Assembly: GCA_009192285.1 (NCBI GenBank)
Contig: CM018603.1
Coordinates: 2,286,588 to 2,350,587 of the forward strand
Reading direction: 5' to 3'
Source: Morchella semilibera
Taxonomy: Eukaryota; Ascomycota; Pezizomycetes; Pezizales; Morchellaceae
DNA: 64,000 nucleotides
Position numbers and translations under genes: made by a program. Shown one piece after another: positions 35,651 through 47,125 of the stretch (its first letter is position 1; each line of letters starts with the position of its first letter). Under the pieces are notes generated by a model. It saw only the letters and a program-made list of their open reading frames with translations. It did not search any database and had not been told where the DNA came from.

Positions 35651-36258
35651 TGTCCCGGCGTCTTGGCATTGGTCCCGAAGGCCTGGTAGTCGAAGCGCTG
35701 TTGTGATTGTTTAGGAATGGTTAAGCGAGGTGTGCCAAGTGAGGTTGTCGTCATTATGTTCTGGGAGGTTCGATGGCGTGAGGGATTTGTAATGTAAATA
35801 GCGGAGATGGTGGGGAGGAATGCGAGGTGTGGATGCGACGGGCTTCTGTGAGTTTGTATGAACTGATGTTTGCGTCATAATGGACTGGTGGAGTAGTAGT
35901 GTTAAATAGCGGGGTTAGATGTTTTCCTTAGTTCTTTCTTTCTTTTCTCTTTGTCTCGTCTTCCTGTTATCTCGGTACATAGGAATCTACTCCTATTTCT
36001 AAGCCATAGCTCTTCGTACCAAAACTCGGTCCTCTTAAACGAGGAAACCCATAGTACCTCTTATCGTTCTCGTTGAGGTCCATCTGGTCCTCACTTTCCC
36101 TGCCCTGTGCCCTTGTGCCTTTGCCTTTGTCTTCGCCGGTGCCTGTGCTTGTGCCTGCTCAGTGTTGCCCTTGTCTTCGTCAGTCTCCTCGTTACTGTGG
36201 CTGTGCTCCTCGGGTCCTGCTGCGTCATCATTGTCATCTTCTTCTCTGCGTCGGGTAA
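35651..36258 (+). mobile_element. Family B LTR, 3' end missing
   Basis: Fossil. Starts TGTCCCGGCGTCTTGGCAT and follows the B consensus to GCGTCGGGTA, losing the last few bases of the LTR where the sequence switches to a fragment of an unrelated gene (36262-36607). Confidence 0.82.
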
Positions 36259-36261
36259 TAA

Positions 36262-36607
36262 ACGCCTGAGATGTTCTATCAAGGAAACCAGGATCCCTGG
36301 CCCCACGCATTTTATCACGTTTGTAATATTTTAGAAATATTACTTCTACGATTTCCGGGGCCCAAAAGTGAAGCCGGGCTGTCTAGTGGCTGTGAGCACC
36401 TTGCCGAAGGTTCATAGAACGGTGGAGATAGCTCTTACAGTGTAATTATCAGGATCGCTCATAAAACGGTCATTCTCGAGGAGAAAGACACCCTCCCATC
36501 CTCTGCCTCTGGAGTCCCCTCCTCGCTCAAGCTATACAAAAAATCATTCCACATGCAGTCCTTCACTGTATAAATAAGGTGCGATCTCACCCGTGAACAA
36601 TTGATTT
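36262..36607 (-). pseudogene. C-terminal fragment of the unknown low-complexity/DUF6532-like gene, copy A
   Basis: On the minus strand this reads VFLLENDRFMSDPDNYTVRAIST, close to RIRYLLKNDYFISHPDDYEV in the other copy (60098-60292). It is separated from the rest of its gene by the family D insertion at 36608 and cut on the other side by a family B LTR. Low-level similarity to the fungal DUF6532 domain is my inference only. Confidence 0.5.
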
Positions 36608-37048
36608 TATCACGGCGTGGAGTGTACTGAGTGACGTTGCAGGAAGAAGGATTAGTCAGGGTTTTTCTATGATGTTCTAGGGGTTTCTGTTACAGGGATT
36701 CTATGAGTTTCTATGGTATGAGTCAGCAATGGGATTTTGGGGTTATATAATAGGGAGTCCTCTCCCTCGCTTGTAGAGTTTCTCTTTCTTTCCTTTCTTC
36801 TTCACGCAACCTTCCTGTCCTTTAGCCAATACAAAGCTTTAGAATCTTTAGCTGCTATTGAGTTTCCCCCCTCCTACTTCCTAGAAGTTAGGAGGAAACC
36901 TATAGTCCTCGCCTCGTACCCCGTTTCGTCTTGCTTTGTTCCCTCGTCTGTTACCTCGCTTAGTTTCATCCACGTCCGCTCCACTTCGTCCTGCCTCTGT
37001 TGTGTACCTCGTCACCTCTTGTACTTCTCCCCGCTTCGCTCCGTGATA
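36608..37048 (+). mobile_element. Family D solo unit
   Basis: A 441-bp unit TATCACGG .. CCGTGATA with the duplication GATTT at 36603-36607 and 37049-37053. It contains TATATAATAGGG (promoter-like) and a TTTCTTTCCTTTC tract, both also in the other copies. Inserted into the unknown gene copy A. Fossil, solo LTR-like. Confidence 0.88.
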
Positions 37049-37133
37049 GATTTGAACCTAATAGAAGCAGTTAGCGAAGGCTCACTAACCCCTCCGAAAG
37101 GCGCGCGAGGCACTTACGTTGCCCCTAGCTAAT

Positions 37134-38258
37134 TTAGTCATTGGTAGACTTGTCGTTTGCCTCTCTCCAAAACTGACGGACGTTAATACTAAGAGAATCA
37201 GCTTGAGGCCAAGGCTCCTCAAGCAATGTATAACGCCCGAGAAGGTATTCCGTATGCCTGATTACGGACTTGGCCTTTGCTGCGTTTTCATTAATGGAGT
37301 CAGGCTCTGGTGCTCCATACTGCGAAGGCGTTGGCGTTCCATACTGCGAAGGCGTTGGCGTTCTATATGGAGATAGGGCTCTACGATATTGCTGTGGAGA
37401 GCTAGACGTGCTAAAGGGTTGTGAATTTGAAGGGGTTGTCTCGGTCTTGTGGTCGAGTTCTTGTCGCAAGGTGCTGCTGGTCGAGCAAAATGAGGAATTT
37501 GTGGAGGCAATGCTAGCGCTTTCAGAGGATGCTCGAGCCTTCCGTAGAGTTTCCTGCCTTCGTGAATTCACGAAATGACGGTTTCTGTGCCCCGTTATAT
37601 CAGCGGTTTGACTGAGACGAGGGGGATTTAAGCATTACATACCTGTATCATATTTAATGCAAAAGAAGAAGAAGCAGTTGCTTCTACCGCCAGTCCACTA
37701 GGTCTCTCTCGAGTGGCTGCAAGAGCCCTGGCGGAGGCTACAGGGGCCCCCCCTGGTTTTTTTTTCAGCTTGCAACCCCCAGTTTGATGGTGGTCATGGC
37801 AGTGGTCGTGATGGTGGTGGTTGTGGTGTGGTGGTTGTGGTGGTTGTGGTGGGGATAGTGGGACTGGGGATATACTCCATTCTGATAAAGGCATACACTG
37901 GGGCGGTGGTGCATTCTCATCTCCTGGCTCCTGAGTCATCCTCATAGTTATCTTCATAGATTTGAACGTAGTCTTCCTCCTCTGGATGATTATCCAAATC
38001 ACTCCAGGTTTTTGGTGGGCCCTGCAACGCTGCGTTTACCAATATTGCCCCGTCCGGAAACCTTTCTGGAGGGTTCAGGGAGCCATAGTAATCGGGGTCA
38101 GTATCTGGTTCTGTAGTACCGGAATTCCTACTGCTCATAGCACTCGAAACACTCATTGCCCCCCTTAGACATTTATTAATGGAGGAGGAGATTGGGGCTT
38201 GCATGCCGTGTCCTTTCTCAACGCCACGCTTGTTGATTTTTGCTCTCTGCGAAGCCAT
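37134..38258 (-). pseudogene. Unknown low-complexity protein, copy A (paralogue of 61725-60098)
   Basis: Function unknown. It begins MASQRAKINKRG at 38258. Reading continues through an acidic part (DLDNHPEEEDYVQIYED), then, after a one-frame change near 37930, a Pro-rich and His-rich stretch (HHNHHHHDHCHDHHQ) and ARALAATRERPSGLAVEATASS. A probable intron follows (donor GTATGTAATG near 37638, acceptor CACAG near 37584). The next exon has SQYGTPTPSQYG repeats and ends SVIRHTEYLLGRYTLLEEPWP. Copy B shares the N-terminus, the ARALA..A block and the S-I-R-H-T-LL-PWP block. The shared order shows one gene family. Since both copies lie beside Plavaka genes it may be transposon cargo. Confidence 0.5.
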
Positions 38259-38600
38259 GATGGTGGTTTGTAAGGCTGGAAGAGCCTTCATGAAGGCTCT
38301 CACCTCCACTATATATGATTTGATTCACACCATATCCCCTTTGCTTTTTCTCGGGAATTAGAGGTTTTTGGCGAGAAGCCTTCCGGATGGCTCGCTAAGA
38401 CAAAACCAATTCTATAACTAACCTAAATAAGATAACACGATACCCAAATAGGCAACCTTACATTCCCAAACAGGCAAAATTGCAACTGCATCTCTAAAAA
38501 ACAAAAAACAACTGCAGTCAACATCAAACCGCTTATCAGGCCTTCTAAACTCTTATCAGGCCTTCTAAGCTCCAATCAACGCCCCTCAGGCCTTCTAAAC

Positions 38601-40488
38601 TCACACTAGGTCGCTAGAGTCCTCGGAGACACAGTCGTTGGCATCTCCGCCTTCACCATTGGTGCACCTAAACAGGTGATTTCTCGCCGCCTGGGTCCAA
38701 ATACGTTCACGATTATAGTGACAAGACTCAAATGTAATGGCATTTGGGTAGAGCCTTCTATAATACTCATTGAGCCTTCTTCCAATCGCCCCGTACGTGT
38801 CTGAACGCTCATGCATCACCGCCTGGACCATCTGGCACCCCTCATCAGTAAGGGGCATGGTGATATTCGAACCTGTTTGATAAACCTTATACCTAAACGT
38901 TAGCATCTCCTACTCAATATCAAGCTTTATTCCATCAATGTCGCCTCTAGTAAGGTGCTGATATCCTTCTAGTGAAGGTGTTTGAGGCATTTGGGTAGGC
39001 CCAGTAACGATTGCCGAAGGCCTGTGAAGCACCGCACAGAGCCTTAAGGGTTTTGCCTCTGTGGTTTTGAGCCAACCTTCCAGCTCTTCAGAATCTCCGT
39101 TCTGCACATATTCCAGATTTGGGGGATAGGGTGCCTGTCCCTGGGGGGCCGAATTGGACAACGCCCCGTAGAAGGCTCAGAAAGCCTTCGCGGGGCTCCC
39201 TGGAGCCGCTGGTGGGGCTCGCTTTATTGCAAGTCTTTCTAAATCTTGCATAGACAACCCCTGAAGGATGTTAATAAAGGGGATAAGCGATCCGGGCCCA
39301 TACCAATCGTAGTGGCGGTATATATCGCTGCCAGTGGGGATGCTTATAATCATTTCTGGGTCAATAATATGTATCGTTATTGCCAGCCTATAGGGTATTC
39401 CCAGGCCTGCCAGAACTCCAGCGTGGTCTGCAGTTGGTTTATGCGGGCCCGAGGTGCCCCGGAGGTGGGTGTATCTTTAACTTCAGCATTTGCGGCCCCC
39501 AAAGCCCCACCGTCACGTGTGATGAAGTAACCTGACGCAAGGAAGAAGATGACAATGATGACGCAGAAGGACTCGAGGAGCACAGTCTAAGCGACGAGGG
39601 GACCGACAAAGACAGAGGCAACACCGGGCAGGCACAAGCACAGGCTCCAGCGAAGGCCAAGGCAAGGGCAAAGGCACGAGAGCACAGGGCAGAGGGGGTG
39701 AGGACCGAATACACCTCAACGAGAACGATGAGAGGTACTATGGTTTTCCTCGTTAGAGGACAGGATCTTGGGTACGAGAAGCTATGGCTTGAGAATAGGA
39801 GTAGATTCCTATGTAACGAGATAACAGGAAGACGAGACAGAGAGAAAAGAAAGAAAGAACTAAGGAAAACCTCCATCTCCGCTATTTAACACATCTCCCC
39901 CACCAGTCCGCCATGACTCACGCTCTTACTCATAGAACCTCATGGAAACCCGTCGCTACCACACCTCGTATTCCCTCCCACCATCTCCGCTATTCTACAT
40001 TACCAATCAATCACGCCATCGAATCTCCTAGAACCCAATGACGACACCCCCGCTCAGCATACCTCCTTCTCGCTTAACATTACCCAAATAACTACAACAT
40101 CGCTTCGACTACCGAACCTTCGGGACCGATACCAAGACGCCGGGACATCACGGTAGCGTTGGGCTGTCCTGTTTCTCTTCTGGGATAGATCTATAATGAG
40201 GCGGAGGAGGACTGCTTGGATCTTTATAGAGTCCTCTGAAGCCTTTGCTGACCATGTGGTCTTTAGCGCCTTGATGGACCTGTGGTCTATGCAAAATTGA
40301 CACAGATTGTTGAATAATTGTTTGCCCGAGGTGACCTTATTAACCCACCCTATTCTTAACATCTCGTCCACAAGCTCGCTACGGAGAGCATTATAGATTG
40401 TATCTTTTCCAGTCAATTGTAGGATTCTTCGACAGTTGTGGATTGTCGTACACTTGTACGTAGCAGCTGGTCTCCCGCGTGGTGGCAT
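38601..40488 (-). pseudogene. Second unknown gene family, copy A, split by a solo LTR
   Basis: Function unknown. It starts MPPRGRPAATYKCTTIHNCRR at 40488 and runs through WVNKVTSGKQLFNNLCQF and WSAKASEDSIKIQAVLLRLI to the LTR at 40147. It resumes left of 39518 with PRPAITIHIIDPE, LYAVLHRP-type blocks (KPLRLCAVLHRPSAIVTGPTQ) and a C-terminal MPLTDEGCQMVQAVMHERSDTYGAIGRRL..HYNRERIWTQAARNHLF. In-frame stops interrupt it. Copy B (42330-41170) shares the whole order, with about half the residues identical by eye. No known domain recognised. Confidence 0.6.
39518..40147 (-). mobile_element. Solo LTR, family B
   Basis: A 630-bp solo LTR (TGTGATGAAGTAACC .. CGCCGGGACA) with the perfect duplication TCACG at 39513-39517 and 40148-40152. 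It interrupts the unknown gene copy A. Fossil. Confidence 0.92.
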
Positions 40489-40619
40489 GGTTGGAGCCTT
40501 TTCCGGGTTTGTAGGGCCTTCTTAGAGGTTTGGGGTAGGTATTAGGATTTGAAGGGACGTTTAAAGACACGGCTGTCAATGGCTTGAATATAGAGCTTTA
40601 GAGTGGATACTGTACCATC

Positions 40620-41035
40620 TTAAATATTGTATAGTAATTCAAGATCGAAGCCTTGAAAGGCCTCGAGTGGCCTGAAAAACCGCATGTTTGAAAGTGGCAG
40701 GTTTGAAAGTGGTAGGTTTGAAGACATGAAAACGGGAGCGATGTTTATCTATGATCAAATCTCACTACATCGCAAATATCGTATCACATGATATCAGTCG
40801 AATCAGGAGAGCAGAGGCATCAAGCGCACTAACCAAGCTTTTGAAGCCATCTGAAGGCTCGAGGTGCCCAGGAGAGCTTGGGAGGTTTCGCTTAATCATC
40901 AATAGTCTCCGGAGATATCAGGAGCGCTTGGCAAGCCCTCAGGAGAGCTCAGGAGATTGACAGGGATTACAGAAGAACTTGTGAGGTTTCGCTTAATCAT
41001 CAGTAGTCTCCGGAGCCTGGATGGCTTGCCAAAAC
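40620..41035. repeat. Subterminal-type repeat array
   Basis: Contains GCTTGGGAGGTTTCGCTTAATCATC twice (with an ATCA/AGTA difference after), CAGGAGAGCT and TAGTCTCCGGAG. It is the reverse-orientation relative of the array at 23400-23940. Upstream are GAAAGTGGCAGGTTTGAAAG direct repeats. No coding sequence. It probably marks the end region of a DNA transposon. Confidence 0.5.
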
Positions 41036-41169
41036 AAAAGATAAATCATATAAAATTTGCTAAGACCTAAAGAGGTAACCGGGGTAAAATTAAGAACTGC
41101 ATCTAAAAAACAAAAAATTCCAATTCCCAAATGAAGACTTCTCAAGCCTTCTAAACTGCCTACAGAGGT

Positions 41170-42330
41170 TTAGGAGCCTATCACCGTCAACACTGGTTTT
41201 ATCCTCTGCACCTCCAGGTGGTTTCTCTCAGTCAGAATAATAGGATTCATATAAATGCTATTCAGGAAGAGCATTCTATAATGCCCATCTCGATAAGTTT
41301 ATGGATAGGGTATATTCAGACGTTCAGGTTCCTAATCCAAAAGCTCTATACCATTAATATCGTCCTGAGTCTGGTAATCCCATCCCTCTGGTGGAGGCGT
41401 TTGGGGCCTTTGGGTAGGCCCAGCTACGATTGCCGAAGGCCTATGAAGCACCGCACAAAGCCTTAAAGGTTTTGCCTCTGTGGCCCTGAGCCAACCTTCC
41501 AGCTCTTAATCGTCTCCGATCAGCACATATTCCAGATCTGGGGGATAAGCTGCCTGCCCCTGGGGTACCGAATTAGACATCGCCCCATAGAAGGCTCAAA
41601 CAGCCCTCTTAGGGCCCCCTGGATCGGCCGGTGGGACTCGCTTCAGCGCGAGGGCTGCTAAATCATACATAGACATCACTTTGAAAATGCCGGTAAATGG
41701 CATAAGCGACGCAATATATCAGTCGTATGGACAGTACGTATTGCTTGGGATGGCAGTAGCTTTCTTTGTGTCAATAACATATACGGTTATTGCGGGCCTG
41801 GGAGGTATTCCTAAATTCTCCCAGGACTTGAGTACCATCTTGTAATATCTCTCGTTATCCACCACACTTTCCCAAGCTTTGTCATGTCGTTTGTCTATCC
41901 TTTTCCTCTCCTATGATAGATCTACAATGAAATGCGCTAGGGCTGCTTGGACCTTTATAGAGTTCTCTGAAGCCTTTCCTAACCACTTGGGCTTCAAATT
42001 CGTGAGGGCATTGTGATTCATTGCATATTCGCACAAATGATTGAATGAAGAATCGCCCGAGCTGGATTTATTCACCCACGCTGTCCTTGTTATCTCATCG
42101 GCGAGCTCTTTGCGTAGAGCCTTATAGATACCATCTTTATCTAAGTGCAAGATTCTCCGGCAGTTGTATGTGGTCTGGCAAATGTACTTGGCGGGCTGTT
42201 TGTATCGTGGTGCCATTTCAGGGTCCTTCTTGGTCTTTTGGACCCTCTTCCTGATTTGTGGGTCTGACTTGGGTAGTGAACGTCGAGTCTGAGGGGTAGG
42301 TGTCGTTGGGAGGGTGCCAGGGGCCATCAA
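41170..42330 (-). pseudogene. Second unknown gene family, copy B
   Basis: Paralogue of 40488-38601. The aligned start is probably MAPRYKQPAKYICQTTYNCRR at 42216; 42330 is the longer open start. Blocks are NCRRILHLDKDGIYKALRKELADEI, WVNKSSSG, KWLGKASENSIKVQAALAHFI, PRPAITVYVIDTKK, ASLMPFTGIFKVMSMYDLAALALKR and KPLRLCAVLHRPSAIVAGPTQ. Scattered stops make it a pseudogene. The conserved order across both copies supports a real protein of about 380-450 residues. No family recognised. Confidence 0.6.
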
Positions 42331-42403
42331 TAAGCCCTTGGGAGCCCTGGATCCTGAAGGCCCAGATCCTGGAGGGCGTAGAACGGGGCTTTTCGGAGGC
42401 TCC

Positions 42404-42763
42404 TCAGAACATTCTCGACTTTCCCTCCTGGTTGCTCTGGGGTATCTCTTCCTCTGAGTCGGTCTCTATGTAGGATGCAACACTACTGCTAGAGGCTGAA
42501 CTAAGGCTGGAGTCCGAGCTCTCACTATCAATGTACTGCCCAGGGATTAATGGTTCAACCTCCTGTTTTTTGGATGCATTTTTATTACTATGGGAGGATA
42601 TGCGGCTTCGTTTTTGGTCTTCTTTAGGGCTTGCCGGGGTGTTGTTGGGGGTGTTTGGTGAGGAGTGCAGTTTGGATGCCGACTTATAGAAAGAGGAAAA
42701 AAAAGCCTCCTGTATATATGTCAATTGCTTGAACATAGAGCAATAGAGAGGATAAAATACCAT
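42404..42763 (-). CDS. Hypothetical Ser-rich protein fragment
   Basis: Open frame of 119 residues upstream of the unknown gene copy B on the same strand, with ASKLHSSPNTPNNTPASPK and an acidic Ser-rich tail (DSESSDSSLSSASSSSVAS). It may be a leader exon of that gene or a chance open frame. No homologue is visible in the window. Confidence 0.3.
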   Translation of the reverse strand: MVFYPLYCSMFKQLTYIQEAFFSSFYKSASKLHSSPNTPNNTPASPKEDQKRSRISSHSNKNASKKQEVEPLIPGQYIDSESSDSSLSSASSSSVASYIETDSEEEIPQSNQEGKSRMF

Positions 42764-43150
42764 CTTATATCGTGTATTTTAAACTCTTGAAGGCTTCCAG
42801 AGACTTAGAGATAGTGTAGTAAGCTTAAGCCAATGTATCGATCCTAGGGATGGATAGGGATAGAAGTAGGAGAATAGGAGAACGTAAGGTATCTTCGATC
42901 AAACTCCACTACGTCATATATTGGAGTAACAATTGAACATCATATTGAATCATAAGATGTCACTCGAATATTGTGATCAGAACGTTACTGCGATAAGATA
43001 TGATCTATCGGTGCACGGGCCCATTCAAGTTTAGAGTGCCAACCTCCCCAAAGCCTCCCAAGTCTAGGAAGCTTAGGAAACTCCCAGGGGCTCCAGAGTC
43101 TCCAAAGCCTGCAGAGCCTCCGAAGCCTCCACCAATATTGACTATCAGCA
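42764..43150. other. Upstream flank of Plavaka copy 2
   Basis: No gene seen. 43030-43140 is rich in CCTCC / CCAAAGCCTCC words resembling the subterminal repeat arrays elsewhere. Confidence 0.35.
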
Positions 43151-44076
43151 ATGAAATCACAATGTCCATTTTGCATACGGAGCTACGCCAATGCTAGTAG
43201 TTTCGATCGACATCTCTCAAAAGTCTACCCATCGCAGACCCACGATTGGTATGACAGGCAGCTTTCAGGGACTCCCATTGAGGGCTCGCGGAGCCTTCCT
43301 GAAGGCTCAGGAGGTCCCCACGAAGGTAGACGTTTGAACATACCAGCCGAAAGCTAGTCTGATACTGAATCGAATAATGATCATACTTTGGGATCCACGC
43401 GGTTCAATCTAGCAACTACCATGTACGAGGATGCAGGGGAGCCTCTTCTCACCGCAATGAGATATGATGAAGGCTCGGAAAGCCCTTTGATCAACCCATG
43501 GCAGTCTTTCGAATCAGCAGAGGAATTTCAGTTATCGCGCTGGCTCCTACAATCGAATGTATCTCAGGGTCAAATAGACGATTTCTTCCACACCGTACGC
43601 ACTCTACAAGGCTCCTACAACACTGGTAGAGGCGTCGCACGCCTCCTCGACGAGATGTCATCAATGGGAGGGTTAGGAAAAGAGAGCTGGATACAGTCAG
43701 AGGTCGAAATGGGCGGACAGAGAATTCCTTACTACTATAGGGACCCTATGAATATAGTGCGTTTTCTTCTGGGACAATGTGGATTTAGGGAGTCCTTGGT
43801 GTATTCACCTACTATGGTATACAATGAAATGGGGGAGCGGATGTATGGGGAGATGCACACGTCAGACTGGTGGTGGGAGATGCAGGTTCACAATACTTAT
43901 TAGAAGGCTCAGGGAGCCTCCACTAACCCCTCAAAAATGTTATAGAATACCCTTCCAGAAGGATTAATGGTGGTCCCAGTAATATGTGCATCAGACGGAA
44001 CACACCTTACTAATTTCAGTGGTGACAAGAAGGCTTGGCCAGTATACCTAACGATTGACAATATCACCTCGGACAC

Positions 44077-45021
44077 TATTAGGGTGTCGCACCGGACTAC
44101 TAGAGTAGTACTGTGAAGAGCTCAGAGTCCGAAACGCTAACTGCAAAGGCAGAAAGGAACGGGGTCACTTCAGTCTAAACGTAACTAGAATCTCCGCTGT
44201 CCGATGCTAGTCCGACGAGTATAGAAAGTTGTTTAAATTGGGTAATGCTAACACGAAGATTGGTTCAGGTAGATAGTTTCAAGGATCACGAAGAGCGTAT
44301 AGAATAGAGGTAATAGATTTATATCGTTAAGACTCTTTCTTCGTCGATGATGATTTCAACAAAGTCGGAGAATGACACTGTATTTATATCCCGCGCAAAT
44401 GTCACGCGGACTAAGAACTATTATTACAACAAATATGTGGGACACCCAAAAGACCCTGATAATCGCCAAGGAAACCAAACACCAATGCCACCATTCCCAA
44501 TGCCTTTTAAATCCCTCATATTACATCGCGCTACTGCATGCACTCAGTTTTTCGTCAGCGGGGAAGTGCCGGAGTCAGCCTACCTGATAACTCCTTAGTA
44601 CCGGGCCTCGACTTCACTCGCCAACTCTTTCCCTGCATCGTTATCTATCACTAAGGAGCATGGCTCAACATTAGGACTGTCCACGATTGGTACCGGAGGT
44701 GTCGGGTAGTCTTACCTTTCCCTGAGAAGTTACCAGCATCAGCTTTCTCAAAACCTTTGCCATTTGATCAGTTTTGGTCCGATTGGTCCCAAACTTGAAC
44801 TGCTGCCCCCTCATATACCCACCGGTGTCCTGAGCAGCTGTGCCGGCGCTTTGATGCTCCGGGGGTTATTTTCGGGGTCGAAAACGTGTTTTTTAACTAG
44901 TGATTCCGCAACTCCGCAATCTGGCCCATACTGGCACCACTGTACCTCTCTGGGGCACCAATTGGGAGTTCAGTAGCATAGGGAGGCTTTGCTGGTCTTC
45001 CTGTCTCCAAATCCCGTAACA
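44077..45021 (-). mobile_element. Solo LTR, family A
   Basis: A 945-bp solo LTR (plus-strand reading TATTAGGGTGTCGCACC .. ATCCCGTAACA) with flanking GACAC (44072-44076) and GACAT (45022-45026), a target duplication with one mismatch. It sits inside Plavaka copy 2. Fossil. Confidence 0.85.
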
Positions 45022-46523
45022 GACATATGAAATAAACTCTCTAATTACGCAATCATACTCCTAGCTCTACTGCCAGTGCCACTAAAGGTTGGAGTGCGTA
45101 CGGACAAACGCCGTTGGGAGAGCCAGATGGTCCTTCACCAAGTCCTCTCTGAGGTTCTCGAAGGCCTTCAGGGCCCTGCGGAAAGGGGTGAGCTTATAAC
45201 ATGCGCTGATGGCTATGTGCGCCTATATATGTGCATGGATTGCGGATCAATCAGAACACGACTCACTGCTAAACCTCAACAATCAAGCCTGCCCTAAGTG
45301 CGAAGTTGATTTCAAGGTCTTGGGGAGCCTTCAAGAAAACCCGCCACGCATTCAGGAGCAATATATCAAAATGGTAGAGCGTTATAAGAAGGATAAGTCA
45401 GATACAGCAGCCGTTGAATACCTGGTGTCGAAATCCTTCAAAACTCTATACAATGCTTTGTGGGCCTTGCCGAAGGCTCATGTATGATCTTCACAAGCCA
45501 GATATGTTGCATAATATTTATCTCGGCTTATTGAAACATATGATGGAATGAATTCAATTGTTTTTGAAAAAACACAATCGGCTAGAGAATTTTGATCAGG
45601 CTTGGGTGTCCATTAAGCCTTACCCAGGGCTTGCTGTACCAAATAAGGCTTATCGGGCAACTACTCAATGGCAAGCTAAAGAAATGCGTCAACTCGGCCG
45701 GATAGTTCTAGGAGCCTTTGCAGTGGCTCTTTGGAACCCCCCAAAAGCTTCACAGAGCAACTTCGGGAGATCCTTGAGGTGTGTTCGGTCACTAATCGAT
45801 TTCCACTTGATGGCACAGTACACTATGCATACAAAAGAAACACTAGACCACTTTCAAGGGTATCTCAAAGATTTCCACAAATATAAGGATGTGTTTCTGG
45901 AATTTAGAGCCGATAAACGAACAAGGAAAGAGGCAAAGGATCGAACAAAGGCGCTGCAAGGCTCGGGAAGCATTGACAGAGGCCTGGCGGAGCTTGAGAA
46001 AATTCGCGAGGCTTCTCATTTCAACTTCATTAAAATGCATCTTCTTTCACACTTCCGGGGGCATGTAGAGCGATTTGGTAATATTCCAATGTTTTCAACT
46101 GATGTGAGCGAGTTAGCTCATAGGCAACAAATTAAGATAGCTTATGCAGCCTCCAATAAGGTCAACGCAACAGTTCAGATTCTCGGTTACCACTCAAGGC
46201 GTATGGCTATAGAGATACGGGTCTTAAATCTAAAAGATATCGTTGTCAGTCTTCCAGAACATTACGAGGGCCTCCCAAGCCATCGAGAGAGCCTCCAGGG
46301 CATGTTGGAAGTATTCAAAAACGAGGACCCACAAAGGACAAACAAAAGATTCCTAGACAATGATAAACACCCAGAACCTAGGATGTCGACCCCCGACGGT
46401 AGACCCCACATATTATCTAATATCGCCGATATGATTAAAATCAATAGAAGAACACTAGCAAGAGCGGTGTCGGAATATGGTCAGGGCCTGAGCTGGGGAG
46501 AACAAGGCTTATTGAGCCTTCTG

Positions 46524-46660
46524 CATCAGCAAAACTTCATTTGTCTCCTGATGTCTTCTGAGTCTCAGGAGACTCAAAAAATTTCCAGGAGTCTCAGGAG
46601 ACTCTCAGGAGACCCGGGAGACTGTTGGGAGACTGCAGTCCTGAGTTGAGTTTGCTGATG
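46524..46660. mobile_element. 137-bp MITE with CATCAGCAA ends, copy 2
   Basis: Same unit as at 15505 and 62002: CATCAGCAAAACTTC .. GTTTGCTGATG, with the CAGGAGACT-type interior. It inserted into the 3' part of Plavaka copy 2. No clear target duplication. Confidence 0.85.
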
Positions 46661-47125
46661 TGGAGTGCCCAGTGGGGTGCTTTAAGTGCTTACAGGTGCC
46701 AGTATCAATTTTTCAGAAGCCTGACAATTACGAGATACACAATATACGGTGTACGGGAGAGGTATTATTTAGGAAAAAGTAGACTCGAAATGATTGGGCA
46801 TGGATTAAGGTGGCCACAACGGAGCCGTAGAGAGCTTTTCAGGGACGCCTACCAGGGCTTGTACGAGCAATATTTAAGATACGTGACCGTATATCGACGA
46901 AAACATATCAGCTTTGTCTTGTAGAGCTACTGGAAGCCAAGGATAGAGGTCTTCCAGACAGCTCACACGGTCTTCTTAGAGTTGCGAGGCGCTCTCGGCA
47001 AGGGGTTTTGGGTAGTTGATATCAGTAGTGTTTTGGGAATGGCTCATTTGTTCGAGCTGGGACAAGATCAATGGCTTGTGAACATGAGGATAGATTTGAG
47101 AACGTGGAATGAGTTCGATATATAG

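Larger units (their letters stand above)
43151..47125 (+). pseudogene. Plavaka-type DNA transposase, copy 2 (interrupted)
   Basis: Plavaka transposases belong to a fungal DNA-transposon group related to KDZ/CACTA elements. The start is a C2H2 finger, MKSQCPFCIRSYANASSF..H. Then come EMGGQRIPYYYRDPMNIVRFLLGQ, EMHTSDWWWEMQ, the hallmark VVPVICASDGTHLTNFSGDKKAWP (about 43975-44045), CPKCEVDFKVLGS (about 45290), SFKTLYNALW, MFLKKHNRLENFD and HLLSHFRGHVERFGNIPMFSTDVSELAH, ending DLRTWNEFDI. It is broken by stops and frame changes, by a family A solo LTR (44077-45021) and by a 137-bp MITE (46524-46660). It retains the segment of about 120 residues after KKHNRLENFD that copy 1 lacks. Confidence 0.85.

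Noticed and set aside
41218-41466. Plus-strand open frame opposite the unknown gene copy B
   Set aside because: Antisense shadow of a region whose minus strand matches a paralogue.
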